From Spinellus fusiger (taxonomy: Eukaryota > Mucoromycota > Mucoromycetes > Mucorales > Phycomycetaceae): DNA of 64,000 nucleotides. The translations under genes were made by a program, and so were the position numbers. Below, piece after piece: positions 30,774 to 42,626 of the stretch. Location of the stretch: assembly GCA_025094145.1 (NCBI GenBank), contig JALLLS010000090.1, positions 1 through 64,000 of the forward strand, in the 5' to 3' direction. Below the pieces are notes generated by a model, which worked only from the letters and a program-made list of their open reading frames with translations, was not told where the DNA came from and made no database searches. How positions within the stretch are numbered: the stretch's first letter is position 1; every line of letters starts with the position of its first letter.

Positions 30774-33700
30774 TTAGAATCCTGATCTCACTCGCATGTC
30801 TTCAATCTTCTTTTGTACTTCAGCTACAGAGCGATCTAACTCCTCTGCAATGTTTCTCTGCTTGTCTGGAGTCAATGTATTGAATTGCTCACATAAATCA
30901 CCATCTATTACTGAGCGCACAGGTGCATAATATCCTCGGTAAGAAAGATGATCTCGGCCTGCCAAAGGAGGTGCCTCTGTTCTCATATGCATTTCTAACA
31001 TTTGGAAAAAGTCAACATCTTCCTTGGAAACAAAAGGAACATAGATCGATATAGAGCCCAGTAAAGAAGTAGTCAAGAGTACTTCGCGACCTCCTGATAT
31101 TAATGTAGTGCGATGGACAGATGTCACAATATCACCAGTGAAATAATGACAGAGATTGTCAATCTAACAGACATAAGGGTGAATACTACTACTACTGTAA
31201 AGAAGAAGAAGAAAAAAGGAATCTCCCACCTACCTTGTTAGGGGCACCATGAAGATATCCTTTCTCATAGAATATTCTGTTGCCTGTAGTATCTTCATCG
31301 ATTTCTTGACTCAATTGTGGCGATAGTCGGTTGATATAGAAATTTCCAAATTTATCACCACCAGCCACTGTATCATAGTCAATCATTGTTGTGGCGGTTG
31401 TCCAGCGAGGTGTTGTGTCATCTGCAAAAATAGCAATGCGGTTATCGGCTCGCTTATAAACAGCATAATGGATAGACTCTTGGATATCAGAGGCAATAAT
31501 ACGGTCGCCCTGTGTATGCAAAGACACAACACAGTGGGGAATATTCTTTCAAAATAAAAAAATTAAAATTAAAAAGAAAGATCGGTGTCTAATTCGAGTG
31601 CAGTCTTTTGCTTACCTTGTTTTCACACTTTCGCAGCATCTTCTTTTTACCAATATCATAAATACGCAATGCCTTTCCTACACCTGCCAAAAGTCTACCC
31701 TGGAAACTTAATAATGCCATTGGCACATCATCAATAGCAGTTGTGTGCACATGGTCAAGTTGAAGTCTACCCTGAAGATCTTGCACAGGTCGATAAATAC
31801 GAAGGAAGCCAGATGAACAAGAGCGGGGAAGAAGTACAACATCTTTGGCTGTTCCTACCACCACAAACACTTCAGAAGGATCTGCTGCATGCGGGTTGAC
31901 ACGGAATTGAACCATAGCTACACTAAAGGCAGCTTCATTCTCTTCCAGTTCAATTTCATGCAGTGTTTCACCATGGAAGGGTTCAATCAGGCGGATACAA
32001 CTGGCCCACTTGCCACGGCCTGCACGTACATGGCCAAATTGAGCGGGATCAAGGTTCACAATGTCTTCATCAATTTCAAATCCTTCTTTTTCCTATAATA
32101 CCCCATGTTTTCTTTCTTTTAGTGACTATGCAATGGCAGATGGAGAGATGGATAGATAAAGAGGCACTGGGTGCAATGTAGAGTACCTTGATAGCCAGTC
32201 CATTTTTCTTTTCTTCAGGAGAATAGGTGGCATGGTCACTCTCCACAACTACAAACGTCTTGGTGGGAGCATGAAGAGCAAATCGTCTGGGTGTATATTT
32301 CAAAGGAATAGAGACTTGGTTGAAAACAGCCCCCAGCTTCTCTACTGTGAAGATTCTAATGGGACACAAAGATGAGAAATTGGAGTGTCCACAATGCCTT
32401 ACCTCAATGTATTGCCAGCCACAGCAACCACACCTTCAGCACACTGCTCACTGATAAAGGCACTGCCGAATTCCAATGAATCATAGCTGAGGGGTGTAAG
32501 ATACAGTCTATTCTGGAAGGTGTAGCTCACCCAAGGCTTTGTAGAGAGAGCCAATACAGCAGGTCGACCCTGAACAGAAATCTTGAACAATTTGACACTT
32601 CTTGATCCAATAAAACGAGTACGGGTGTCTGACAATTGTCCGCTGACACTATCAAGGACTGTGCGCAAAAGAACACCATTGGAAAGACCAATGTTAAGGT
32701 ACTGTGTGCCATGGCCATGTTCAATGCCAGTGTCCAACATCTCCACAATACACAGACTAGAAGGAACTCCCTGCACTGCCTGCATCGACACAGACTCCAA
32801 ACAATCGCTAGGATCCAAGCCAAGCACGCGCACTGTCTGATCATCACACCCCACTGCCAAATAACGAGCACGCTGACGCCCTTCTGGTACATCTCCCATG
32901 GCAAGACTTGTCACATTCGAAGACATCTGCTTACGTTCATGGTGTTCGTTCAACTGACCCTGGTTGTCCAATTCAAAGTAAACAATTTCACCTCCTGAAA
33001 GAGCAATGACAATCTGACGATTGTTGGCAGCAGCAACAAGAATCGACTGTCCACCAGGGACTCTCCACTCATTCACACGTCGATCTACGTGGGTGTGTCG
33101 AATGCCCTGAGGATACACCTGAACAAGAGAATCCTCACCCATCTGCTGAACAGCAAGAGTAGGTGCAGTCGTAAGGAATCCAGTATCAGTGACTTCCTCC
33201 ACTGTCTCACCAATAGAAAGAATGAGAGTAGCATTGGCAAAGGAAACAATAATATAGGCGTGGTAAGCATCGTCTCTGCGTAATTTGGCTGTCCATACTG
33301 CACTGGGGTTGCCTGGCAATTCACTGACAGCAAGTTCGGCTGCCTCCAATCCCTGGTTCAAAATACGGAGGGAAGAAGTAGAGCCTTTGCCACACAATGC
33401 ATACACACGAGGTGTTTCTTCGTCTGCCAAATTCAATACTTTGGAGTCCATCAATGGGGCGATGGACTCTAATTCATCCACAAGCAGTAGATTCTTCAAG
33501 GGACGAGGTTTGAAGTAAACCAATGGAGTTTCCTCTTGACTTGCTTCTGCCTCCATATAATCAGCAGAAGAGATTTCAGGATCATCAGGATCATCTCCCA
33601 AACTCTCAAATGAATAGTGATGGCTGTAGAAAAGAGAAAGAAGAAGAAGAAGGAAGAAGAAAAGGAAAAGGAAAAAGAGCTTAGCATTAAGAGATGTCGT

Positions 33701-34967
33701 GCATCACTTACTGGTTACCAAACTCACTAGCAGCAAAAAGAAAGCCACTCTTAAGAATACAAAGAGAAATGGCGATAGGAATAGTATCGAAATACTTGAT
33801 CGTCATTCCCTGTACAGATCCACCTTCATGCTCCATAGTAACCTTGTAAAGATCACCTTCCTCAGATTGCAATAAGAAGAAGAATTGGGTCTGTTTGTTG
33901 ATTTTCATACGGTGCACTGTGTAGGCTACAATGATAATGCCTCTTGAAGGATCCTCCAATGGCTGTGCACGGCGAGGAATAGGGATTCTGTGTTCAGGCA
34001 TGTCTTGGTGTTTGTAGGTGATGAAGTTCTCGGTACACACCAATACACCCGAAGGACCATCATTACCACCAGGCACTAATGAAGGGATAAGTGATCTACT
34101 CTATAGACTCTCTCTCTATAGACTCCCTCTCTATAGACTCCCCCTTTATAGACTCCATTCTACAGCCAAAGACATCCTTCTTACCTGGAATCAAAAGATT
34201 AGACTTGTAATTCACCACCTCTGTCCACTTTCGAACAACATGATTCAATCCAAGATCCAATTCATAATAAGTAAGCACCTTTTCTACATTCTCCATGGCT
34301 TGATTGGTCACATCAGAGTCAACATCTGTATAATCCACTTCTAAACATGCAAACACAGGATTCTCAAACCCAACATCCAATCCAACAATATGATGTATCA
34401 AAGTATGACTTTTGTGTGCCTCCAAAGGTGAAGAAATCGTTAATTTGGCAGCTGAGTCACGGTTAAGAATGTAAACAAGCTTCTGCTTCTCTACAGCACC
34501 AATCATTACAGCACGGCCCTTGGGATCTGTTGCAAGGTAATGACCAGGAACAATTCTACGACATCCTGTTTTGCCGTAGGTCTCTTGGTGTACCTTATCA
34601 AATGTGTTTTTGGTAGGGTTGTATTCGAGAATAACAATCCGGCCAGAATCAGAGCCCACCACAATATATTCTGTCTATTATTACTATGACATTTGCGCAA
34701 ATGGTTTTCTCTTTTTTTTCCATCTTTCTTTTAAGAATTACCTTTACTGGCGCCTGTGAGTCGGAAAGGAGCTAAACTACGCACAAGGCCAAATACCTCG
34801 TGTGATAATATGGTATGGACCTTGCCAGTGGCTGGATCAGGTCGCAGCATCTCAATACGCGTGTTGCGTGCAATAATGATTTCTTGTTGTTTTGTCCCCG
34901 AGAAGTTACCATGAATAGCCTGGTTGATGGCAGTGGTGGGACTGAGAGTGAGATTGTAAAGAAACAT
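30774..34967 (-). CDS. RSE1: Splicing factor 3B subunit 3
   Basis: Large beta-propeller subunit of SF3b in U2 snRNP, needed for branch-site recognition. Minus-strand exons: 34742-34967, 34185-34670, 33712-34075, 32403-33623, 32187-32355, 31616-32092, 31234-31545, 30774-31163, giving 1214 residues (human SF3B3 is 1217). It starts [20 protein letters not shown] and contains [51 protein letters not shown] and, near the end, GDLCEQFN. Two adjustments were needed: exon 2 starts after ACAG at 34671-34674, and exon 7 starts after GAAAG at 31546. The second intron holds tandem CTATAGACTCCC-type repeats and is readable into exon 2 without a stop for some 60 nt. Divergent from CWF19L1. Confidence 0.96.
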
Positions 34968-35386
34968 GATGGGCTTTTTTTCTTTTTCTTTTCTTCTTTT
35001 TTTATTTTCTTTTCTACTATATTTTTTTTATTCTTCCTTCTTAAAAATGCGTGTAGGTTGTAGATGTATAAGTGTATTAGTGATAGATGAGTGGGTGCGT
35101 AGGCGTGTAGGTGCGTGTAGGTGCGTGTAGGTGCGTGTATTTTTCCCTCTTCTGACTAGGGGACAGCTGTTGGACGCGTGGTAAGCTAGTCGTAGAAACA
35201 CAGAAGCAGTGCAGAGCAACAAGAATAGAAGGGAGAGATAAATACACCTTTTTTTTTCATAATAAAGGCTTCACTGGAGGGCAGTTACTTCGTTCTCAGT
35301 CGGGTAACGTCATTTCAATGACTGTGGGTGGCTTGGTGAGGCTGTTATGCATCTGCACAGGCACTAAAAAAGACACCCCTTTCCTC
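34968..35386. promoter_or_regulatory. Shared promoter interval of SF3B3 and CWF19L1
   Basis: 419 bp between two divergent start codons. It contains a long T/C-rich tract on the SF3B3 side (34975-35040), a GTGCGTGTAG minisatellite (35093-35140) and an ACGCGT hexamer (35174-35179). GC-richer than the surrounding intergenic DNA. Bidirectional control is inferred from the spacing. Confidence 0.55.
35093..35140. repeat. GTGCGTGTAG short tandem repeat
   Basis: Four to five units of a 10-bp motif between the divergent SF3B3 and CWF19L1 genes. It is telomere-like in strand asymmetry (G/T-rich) but too short and irregular to be a telomeric tract. Confidence 0.75.
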
Positions 35387-37635
35387 ATGGCACAAACCTC
35401 TATTAAAGTGTGAGCACAGTAACATTAGCGGGTAGGCTCATTGAACCTCCTATAGCCTAGTGACAGGATCGGTGGATTCCAAGTTCAAAGAAGTGTTTGC
35501 AAAGATCGACACCATCAACGCCAAGCACGGGCCTTTTGATGCTGTTTTATGCACAGGCAACTTCTTTGCCTTTGAGAACAAGGAAGAGGACTTGACAGAC
35601 CTCATCAGTGGCAAGGTAGACGGTAAGTGTAGGGCGCTAGGAAGAGAACTTATCACAGACCAGTGTCTATTGCCACCTACTTTATTACTGGTAACCGGGG
35701 TCTGCCCACCACCATTGAGAACCGCATCCAATTGACAGGAGGAGAAGTGTGCTCCAACGTGTTCTATCTTGGAAAGCAGGGTGTGCTCACCACTGCACAG
35801 GATTTGAAAATCGCTTTTTTATCGGGTGCTTTTAACGAAGACATTTACAATACCACAGAATCACTGATGTCTATTCCCAATACCTATGCACCTGCCGACA
35901 TAAAGAAACTCAAAGGAACAAAAATGCCTCTGAATGCGCCTGCAGGTGTAGATATTCTGTTGACTTATGAATGGCCAAGCACCATCACACACGGCAGCAC
36001 TGTACCTCTTGCCAATCCACCCAACACCTCCTCCACACCCATTGCTGAGATTGCAGCAGTATTAAAGCCTCGCTATCACTTCTCTGCTTCTGAAAATGTT
36101 TTTTATGAAAGAGAGCCTTATAAAAACACACACGGATTTGGACTCAGTGATGAAAGAGAAGCAGATCATGTCTCCCGCTTTATTGGATTGGGGAATGCGT
36201 TTAACACCAACAAACAAAGAGTAATGAAAGAAACGGTTGTGTAGCTACTTATTTCTATTGTTACCAGTGGTTCTATGCATTCAACCTAGTACCTCTTGCC
36301 AAGATAGAGCCAGAGAAGCTGCGTGCTGTGCCTGATACTACCACAGAGTGTCCTTTCAAACAGCTTCTGGTCACTGCAGAAGAAGCAGCCGCTGGTCAAA
36401 AGCGGTCGCATGAGGATGGACAAGGCAGCAACAATGGTTCCTTCTTCTGGGGAGCAGATCAGAAAGATCCCAAGCGTCAGGGTGAGTGATTCTCAAGGAT
36501 GATTTGTATGGAGAAAAGAAGTGGCTTATTCAATAGCATCCACAGCAACATCAGCACCACCAGAACACTACATTTGTAGACGCTGCAATGTTCCTGGTCA
36601 TTGGGTGAAGGATTGTCCAGAAGCCAATACTCTTCATAAAGACTATGTGTGTCGCAAATGCAGCCAACCTGGACACCATATCAAAGACTGCCCTACATTT
36701 GAACAGCAGGATCAGTCAGTGCCACCAGAACACTATGTCTGTAATATATGCCATGTACCTGGACACTTCTTAAGACAGTGCCCTGAAAAGGACAAGGAAA
36801 GAGACTTGAGACGCATAATGGCAAGTGATAATTGTAAGTGACCCTTCGTCCATAGTCACTGTACTTATATCCTTAGTGGATGCCTGTTGGTTCTGTCTTG
36901 CTAATCCCAAGGTGGCCAAGCATTTGATTGTTTCTATTGGATCTGATGTCTATGCTACACTGGCAAAGGGTCCATTAGTGGCTCCAGGTGCAAAGGATGC
37001 TGGTGTGCCTGGGGGTGGACATATTATCCTGATTCCTATTACACATTACCCTACTTTCAAGAAGATCCCTATGGAAGCACAGATTGAAGTAGTAGCAGAA
37101 CTTGAAAAGTACAAAGGTGCATTAAGGCGGATGTTTGAGCAGTATGATCAGGACATTGTTGTTTTTGAGACCTCCAGAGAGTCATTTAGAGGAATGACGC
37201 ATGCTCATATACAAGTGGTGCCTATTCCAAAGAGCAAGAGTCATAGTCTTGAGGCTATTATAAAGCAGACAGCAGCAGAACAGAATATTAAGTTTGTAGA
37301 ACGCTTTATTGTGAGTGACTCCTTCATTGAAATCACTATGACTGACTTTTAGATAGGATAATCCAGAGGCAGCCTACTTTAAAATAGACTTACCAAATGC
37401 AAAGTCATTTGTTCATGTAATTCCTCCCAAAGCACGATTTAATATGCAGTTTGGAAGGTAAAAGGATTGTCTGTACCATTGTATTCATGAGGGCTCCTTT
37501 AGATTATTACTGGCAAAGGCATTGGAGAGGCCTGAACGTGAAGATTGGAAGGCATGTTCTCAATCTGAAGAAGAAGAGCGTAATGCAGTCAATGCCTTTA
37601 AAGCTGCTTTCAAGCCCTATGATTTCACTATTTAA
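35387..37635 (+). CDS. DRN1: CWF19-like protein 1 / DRN1 homologue (641 aa)
   Basis: Exons 35387-35409, 35456-35622, 35664-36220, 36268-36481, 36537-36833, 36877-37310, 37357-37457, 37503-37635. The N-terminal half is the metallophosphoesterase-like domain seen in lariat-debranching proteins (VLVTGSVDSKFKE, LCTGNFF, GVDILLT, KPRYHF). Residues about 334-402 hold three CCHC zinc knuckles (C-x2-C-x4-H-x4-C: CRRCNVPGHWVKDC and two like it). Then come the CwfJ C-terminal 1 region with ACWFCLANP and the HIT-like MTHAHIQVVP, and CwfJ C-terminal 2 ending KPYDFTI. Yeast Drn1 assists Dbr1 in turnover of intron lariats; spliceosome association is expected. Exon 1 has only 23 nt. Human CWF19L1 lacks the knuckles; fungal members have them. 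Confidence 0.93.
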
Positions 37636-37924
37636 CACTATGTTGATACTATCCATAGACACCCTATAAAATGAAGGACTCTCTATTAAGAAACAAACAA
37701 TTTGTAATGAAGACATACTTTCTATCAAAGACATATTTCTATTTCTTCTGTATTCTGTATTATGGACTTACTCTATCAGTTATAGATACTACTAGCAATT
37801 ACTTTATAACTTTATCTCTACTTTACTATATATATTTATATATTTATATTTATATATAAACAATCTTTATAACTGTTAAATAAGCTATTCTTTTTAATCA
37901 ACCCATATTAAATTATCTACTTTC

Positions 37925-39444
37925 TTAGAGCTTTGAACTCGAAGCGTAGTGGTGATAAGTAGGGTTAAGCCATTGACCACCTAGAATAAATGAGTGAGTG
38001 GCAATGTGTCTAGATGGACTGTATATGCCCGGACTTACCATCCACTACTAACGTATCACCAGTAATCCAGTTTGCAGCTTCAGAGAAGAGAAACACTGTC
38101 GAATGTTCAATATCCTTGACACTACCAATACGCTATATGCAGTATAAGGATGAGTATGAAGAGTAGGCTAAAGATATGGATATATTTACCTGGAGTGGAA
38201 TAACTTCCTTTTGGAAGTTGGGACTAAGCTTCTCCATACCAACCTTTGTTATAGCACACACACAAAATAACATTAATCTCCACCATCTTAATAGATAGAT
38301 ATTCAGCCACTTACAGTATCAGCCTATAGAAAGAATGAACGTTTAGTACTTAATAAATAGACAGTGTTGTTGCACCTACAATGGGTCCTGGAGCAATGCC
38401 TGGTAAAAGAGAAAACACATACATATTAAATATACTTTTGTTAGAAGATCAAGTTTTTGGTAATATTTGACTCTTAAATAATAACAATACGTTACCATTG
38501 ACACCTAAACAGTATATTTTTGATAAGTAAAAAGAACATTAGATAAATCATTTGATAGGTAAATATTAGGCATCTTCTATCTTCTACTTACGAATACCAT
38601 GGGGGCCAAGTTCAACAGCCCAATGTTTAGTCAGTGCCTATATAGAAGGGAAATAATATAGATATATGAATAGGTGAGAGGGGAAAACACACGTAAATAC
38701 ACCATCTTACATCAACGGCTGCTTTTGCTGATCCTGCATGTTGTTGATGAGGTGTGCCTGTGTAATATAATGTTGCGCTGACATTAATAATCACACCCTT
38801 GCTTGCTTTAAGGTGGTCCAATGCAGACTTGGTGAGGTTAAATGTGCCTATCCATAATAGAGATTAGTTATTCTTTCTGTTCCTTCTACTAGTAAGCCCA
38901 TCATCTCCCCCCTTTTTTTCTTTCTTTCTTTACCAAGAAGATCAATCTCAATCACAGTACGGAATGCATTGTAAGATAGTTTTTCAAAGGGAGCTATAAA
39001 GTTGCCTGCAGCACCATTGATCAAGAAATCAATACGACCGAACTTCTCGATTGTCTTCTTTACGGCATTCTCGACATCATTGGGGTTTCTCACATCAGCA
39101 GCAATTGGACTAGGAAAAAGAAAGAAAGTTATACTGTGGACACTCCCAGGACATTACAGTCATCTATACGTACATAACTTCACCACCTGTGGCTGCACTC
39201 ATTTCTTGAGCTGCTTTTTGTAACTTATCAAAACTATTCAATACATACACTATGAGTTATACAGTTCTATAAGATGAAGCAGGATGACATGCCTTCTACT
39301 AATGATAACTGCCTTTCCACCATGACGAAGGACAGCCTCTGTCATGCCACGACAAATACCACTTCCTCCACCAGAACACAGCAGAACTTTGCCAGCAAAA
39401 ATGTTATCTTTGAATATTTGGGTTGTTTCGACGGGAGCAGACAT
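37925..39444 (-). CDS. SPS19: Peroxisomal 2,4-dienoyl-CoA reductase (270 aa)
   Basis: Short-chain dehydrogenase for beta-oxidation of unsaturated fatty acids. Minus-strand exons: 39293-39444, 39174-39233, 38934-39109, 38711-38847, 38592-38637, 38496-38504, 38380-38399, 38315-38323, 38190-38243, 38039-38132, 37925-37980. NADPH loop SGGGSGICRG at residues 24-33, INGAAGNF, the family block HAGSAKAAVD with the catalytic Lys, then VNGIAPGPI. The C-terminus is SKL, a canonical peroxisomal targeting signal. Two exons are 9 nt each (encoding R/VN/G and ADT), and one is 20 nt; without them the conserved VNGIAPGPIADT block is lost. Intron 1 begins GC rather than GT. Convergent with CWF19L1, 289 bp between stops. 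Confidence 0.94.
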
Positions 39445-41723
39445 AATTAAATAGAGAGAGAGAGAGAGAACACACCAAGAATGGAGAATAAATAAATAGA
39501 GAAATAAAGATGGTTTGCTGTTTATCACGTGGGGAGTAGAATTAGGCTGACACGGACATAAATAACATAGCAAAAGAGCTTAGCTAATGTAATAAGCAGC
39601 TACAAGTAAGGAGAGAAGAGCAGCATCTTTATGTATAGTGAATTTGTGCTGTTGTTTCTGTTTATTGATAGTAAGTGAATGGCTAATGAGATTGACTCTA
39701 TCTTGTCTTTGAGAGAGTGGATATTTATGTCGGATGTCCTTACTTTATGCTCTGTTTATGCTTTATCCAACGGTAAGATACTTTATAAGTGTCTTATATA
39801 AAAGAAAAGGATAATTTATAAAATACACCAACAGAATAGATATCTTAAACAATAAATGTTATCACATTATTATGATATTATAAATGTACACTTTAAAGCA
39901 ATTAAAGGCCTATTTTCAATACGAATCAAACCCCTGAATCAACTGCAATAGCATTGAGCTAATGGATAAAGTATATATGAATGCGTCAGAATAGCAGGAT
40001 TATACTATCTTACATCTTTTTACTCATTTTTTCATATGTCAATGACTAGTGATCTGCCCCAATTTATGTGACATTAAACTATCCAGAAGATATACTAAGC
40101 GTGTGTAACAAAGTGGTTAGTTATATGCGGGAAATGAAGAAATAGAAATAGATGATAAACGATGAGCTGGTGAGTCCAATTCATAGTATAATAGACTATT
40201 CTCGGTGAATAATAATATAATGGTGTTTCTTTTTCTATTGATAATATCATTTTGAACAGATAAAATAATAGCAGATTATAGGAGAAAAGAAGGTTGAATG
40301 GAATGACAGCCGAGTTTAGTCAATTACCAGAGATCTATTTTATCCAAAAATTTCTGATGTCTCAATGCCACTGCTATTTTAATTGGCTAATATGTATTCT
40401 CCGTTTAGCTAAACAAATGAGGTATTTTCACAGGCCTTATAGCACTCCACACTTGAGAAATTAAAAGAGCAAATATAGACACAGTGTAATACTAGTGATA
40501 GGATCAATTAGAAACCTTAAGAAGATATGAACACAGTGTCATTGGTCACTAGAAGAGAGATAAAGGGTCTTAAATAGTACGGAAGGTGACAGAAATATCA
40601 AATTCATAAATGCAGGCTTAGAGATAAATCTTATGTTGTGGAATTTATTATTTTAATATTATAGCTTTTGGAAGCAAATACTTGTAGTTTATGATAACTC
40701 GATCGGTAGAAAACAAGTGAAAAGAAATGTTCTCTGTCCGAGTAAATACAATGGTGTCTTATTAGCTATTGATAGAAGATATTAATGGATAGTTAGATAT
40801 AGGAAGCAACAGTTTGAGTATTTATTGTTTAATGTGTATTAACAAGGCTACTTAATGTAAGCATTATTATCCTATAGCAAATATTTCTTGGTTAAAAATT
40901 ATATATTTAATGATATTTAATGACTAAAGCTTAAAGACAAGTAATTTGATTTAGTTATAATACAAAGGGTAAATTAACAACTACTTATTACAGAACAGGA
41001 GATCTTTAGGATATAAAAGAAAATAGTCGAAATATAATTGTTTAAGAAATGACAAGTCGATTTGAAAAGGATCAAAAATAAATTATATATTTATGTTAGT
41101 TTTTAAACAAATAAAAACTATGTAGATTTACCTGTGTAGAGATGGTCAGGTTTCCCTGACACACTACATTCACTGTTCATATTATTAAACACAAACATAA
41201 CAAGGGCTAAGGGGTGAAGTAGTCACTATAGGGCTTGATATTTATTATATAAACAGAATAATTGATCCTTTAATAAATATTGAAGTTCTTATAATCAGTT
41301 TGTTGTGTACCATTCCAAGTAGTGCGACTATCAACGATATCGTACAAGCCTGATAGTTCACCTTCTCTCACAGCATCTGTTCTTGTTCTGTTCTTTGGTT
41401 CTTCTCTTGCTTTGTTCCTGTATCTGGTCGATACATACTCTCTGTCTCTTTCGTTGGTCTTTGTCATTGGTTCACCGTTTCTGATCGTTCTAAGTCTCTG
41501 TCCCACTGAGCATCCCACATCATCCCCCAAATCGGTCTTCTTTGTGTTTCCTCTGTGTTAGTAGCTCTCCTCACAGAGACCTACGTGCTTACTTAAGATC
41601 CTATTTGCCCCATATTATACCTGTAGATATATGAATCCCAGAGGAAACCACTTTCGATGTGGCGATATGTTATAATATGAATACAAATAAGAATATCTAT
41701 TCTTCTCAACAGAAAGAAGCTAG
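39445..41723. other. Intergenic stretch
   Basis: Starts with a GA/CT repeat (39455-39473) in front of the reductase gene. The rest is AT-rich without a recognised gene. 41270-41560 is GC-richer, with open frames on both strands (41270-41530 minus, 41322-41561 plus) that I could not assign; it may be decayed repeat sequence. Confidence 0.5.
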
Positions 41724-42169
41724 TCAGCGACGACCATTCAAAACCTCTTCTGTGATTGTATAGATATTCTTTGATGTATTCACATCCCTGTTCCAAACAA
41801 TTCCACAACCTTGGCAAGCGTGGATACTGTTGAAATTCATGAATACTTCGGTGAGGCTATGTGTGCTACAAGTGTGGCAGATCTTGAGAACAACAAAATA
41901 AAACAAAAGAACTGTTAGAAGAGCTTTTCATATTGGGTGAGAGGTCAATCATGTTCACCTTTGATGTTCAAAACTTATCAACATCAACCACAAGAAGATT
42001 TACACCCATTTGTCTCTTTTTCCAATGATTAATATAAAACTCTCGTCAAACCAATACGATGACCTTTATACTTGGCAGCATCCTTTCCTTTTATTCTTGC
42101 ACCATAGGCAATTACAGGCAGCTTGGTAGGATCATACTCCAATCTTTTTAGGTGCCAATACCCCTTTTC
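41724..42169 (-). pseudogene. Fanzor (eukaryotic TnpB-like) nuclease C-terminal relic
   Basis: Fanzors are RNA-guided nucleases of eukaryotes related to TnpB. Read on the minus strand, 42169 to about 42035 encodes KLPVIAYGARIKGKD, a match to the conserved segment before the RuvC-II region. Then comes VVDVDKF, a TGA, TSKV, where active members have an acidic D/E-F-R-T-S-x-V-C block. In another frame, 41906-41724 encodes CHTC, HACQGCGIVWNRDVNTSKNI: the zinc ribbon followed by the RuvC-III Asp in an N/DRDVN motif. The stop, a frameshift, the likely loss of the second acidic residue and the missing N-terminal half make it inactive. Its upstream side runs into LINE-derived sequence. Confidence 0.75.
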
Positions 42170-42626
42170 ACTAATAGAATAGTAGTAAAAATAATGAGTT
42201 TGAAATGTATTAATGTACAGTTCAAAGTATTTTTATTTTTGGGTGTTGGTTGCTATTCGCGCATTGGGCATTTTAGCCACCCTATGAGATCGTTTGAAAA
42301 AAAAGAATAAACATTGAAACACTTCAAATACATAAGTGAAAAAAATAATGCAAAGAGAGAAGAGACGGAAAGAAAAGAGAATATAAAACCTCAATGAGGG
42401 AAAAATGATGAAAAATGATGAAACATGAGAAATGATGGTAAAATGAGAATTATGAATAGACATCCAAAAGGCCATAAAGTCAGCAAGGAAACCAGGACAC
42501 CAAAAAAAGATAACCGTCATCCTGTGGCGATTCGAAATCCAATGAGGGATACTTAGAGCAACTCGGACAATCCTGAGGACACAAATACAGCAACTACACT
42601 AGCAGCTTCTGGCTTTGCTAAACGGG
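42170..42626. other. LINE 3' end and low-complexity sequence
   Basis: No gene supported. The minus-strand frame 42233-42520 is Phe/Ser-rich and follows an A/G-rich tract on the other strand. The 3' end of the LINE (minus strand) lies somewhere here; I could not see a clear A-tail or target duplication. Confidence 0.4.

Noticed and set aside
34076..34184. Extension of SF3B3 exon 2 with SIERE repeats
   Set aside because: This is read-through into an intron with tandem repeats; removing it joins IP to [10 protein letters not shown] as in homologues.
35093..35140. Internal telomeric repeat
   Set aside because: Period is 10 bp and irregular, not a fungal telomere unit such as TTAGGG.
41270..41561. 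Overlapping open frames on both strands as a gene
   Set aside because: Neither has a recognisable motif, introns or context; could be decayed repeat or Fanzor-flanking sequence, so listed only as intergenic.
42233..42520. Phe-rich 95-codon frame as a membrane protein
   Set aside because: Hydrophobicity comes from an A/G-rich tract on the other strand; it ends in sequence between LINE and Fanzor relics and has no homologue that I know.
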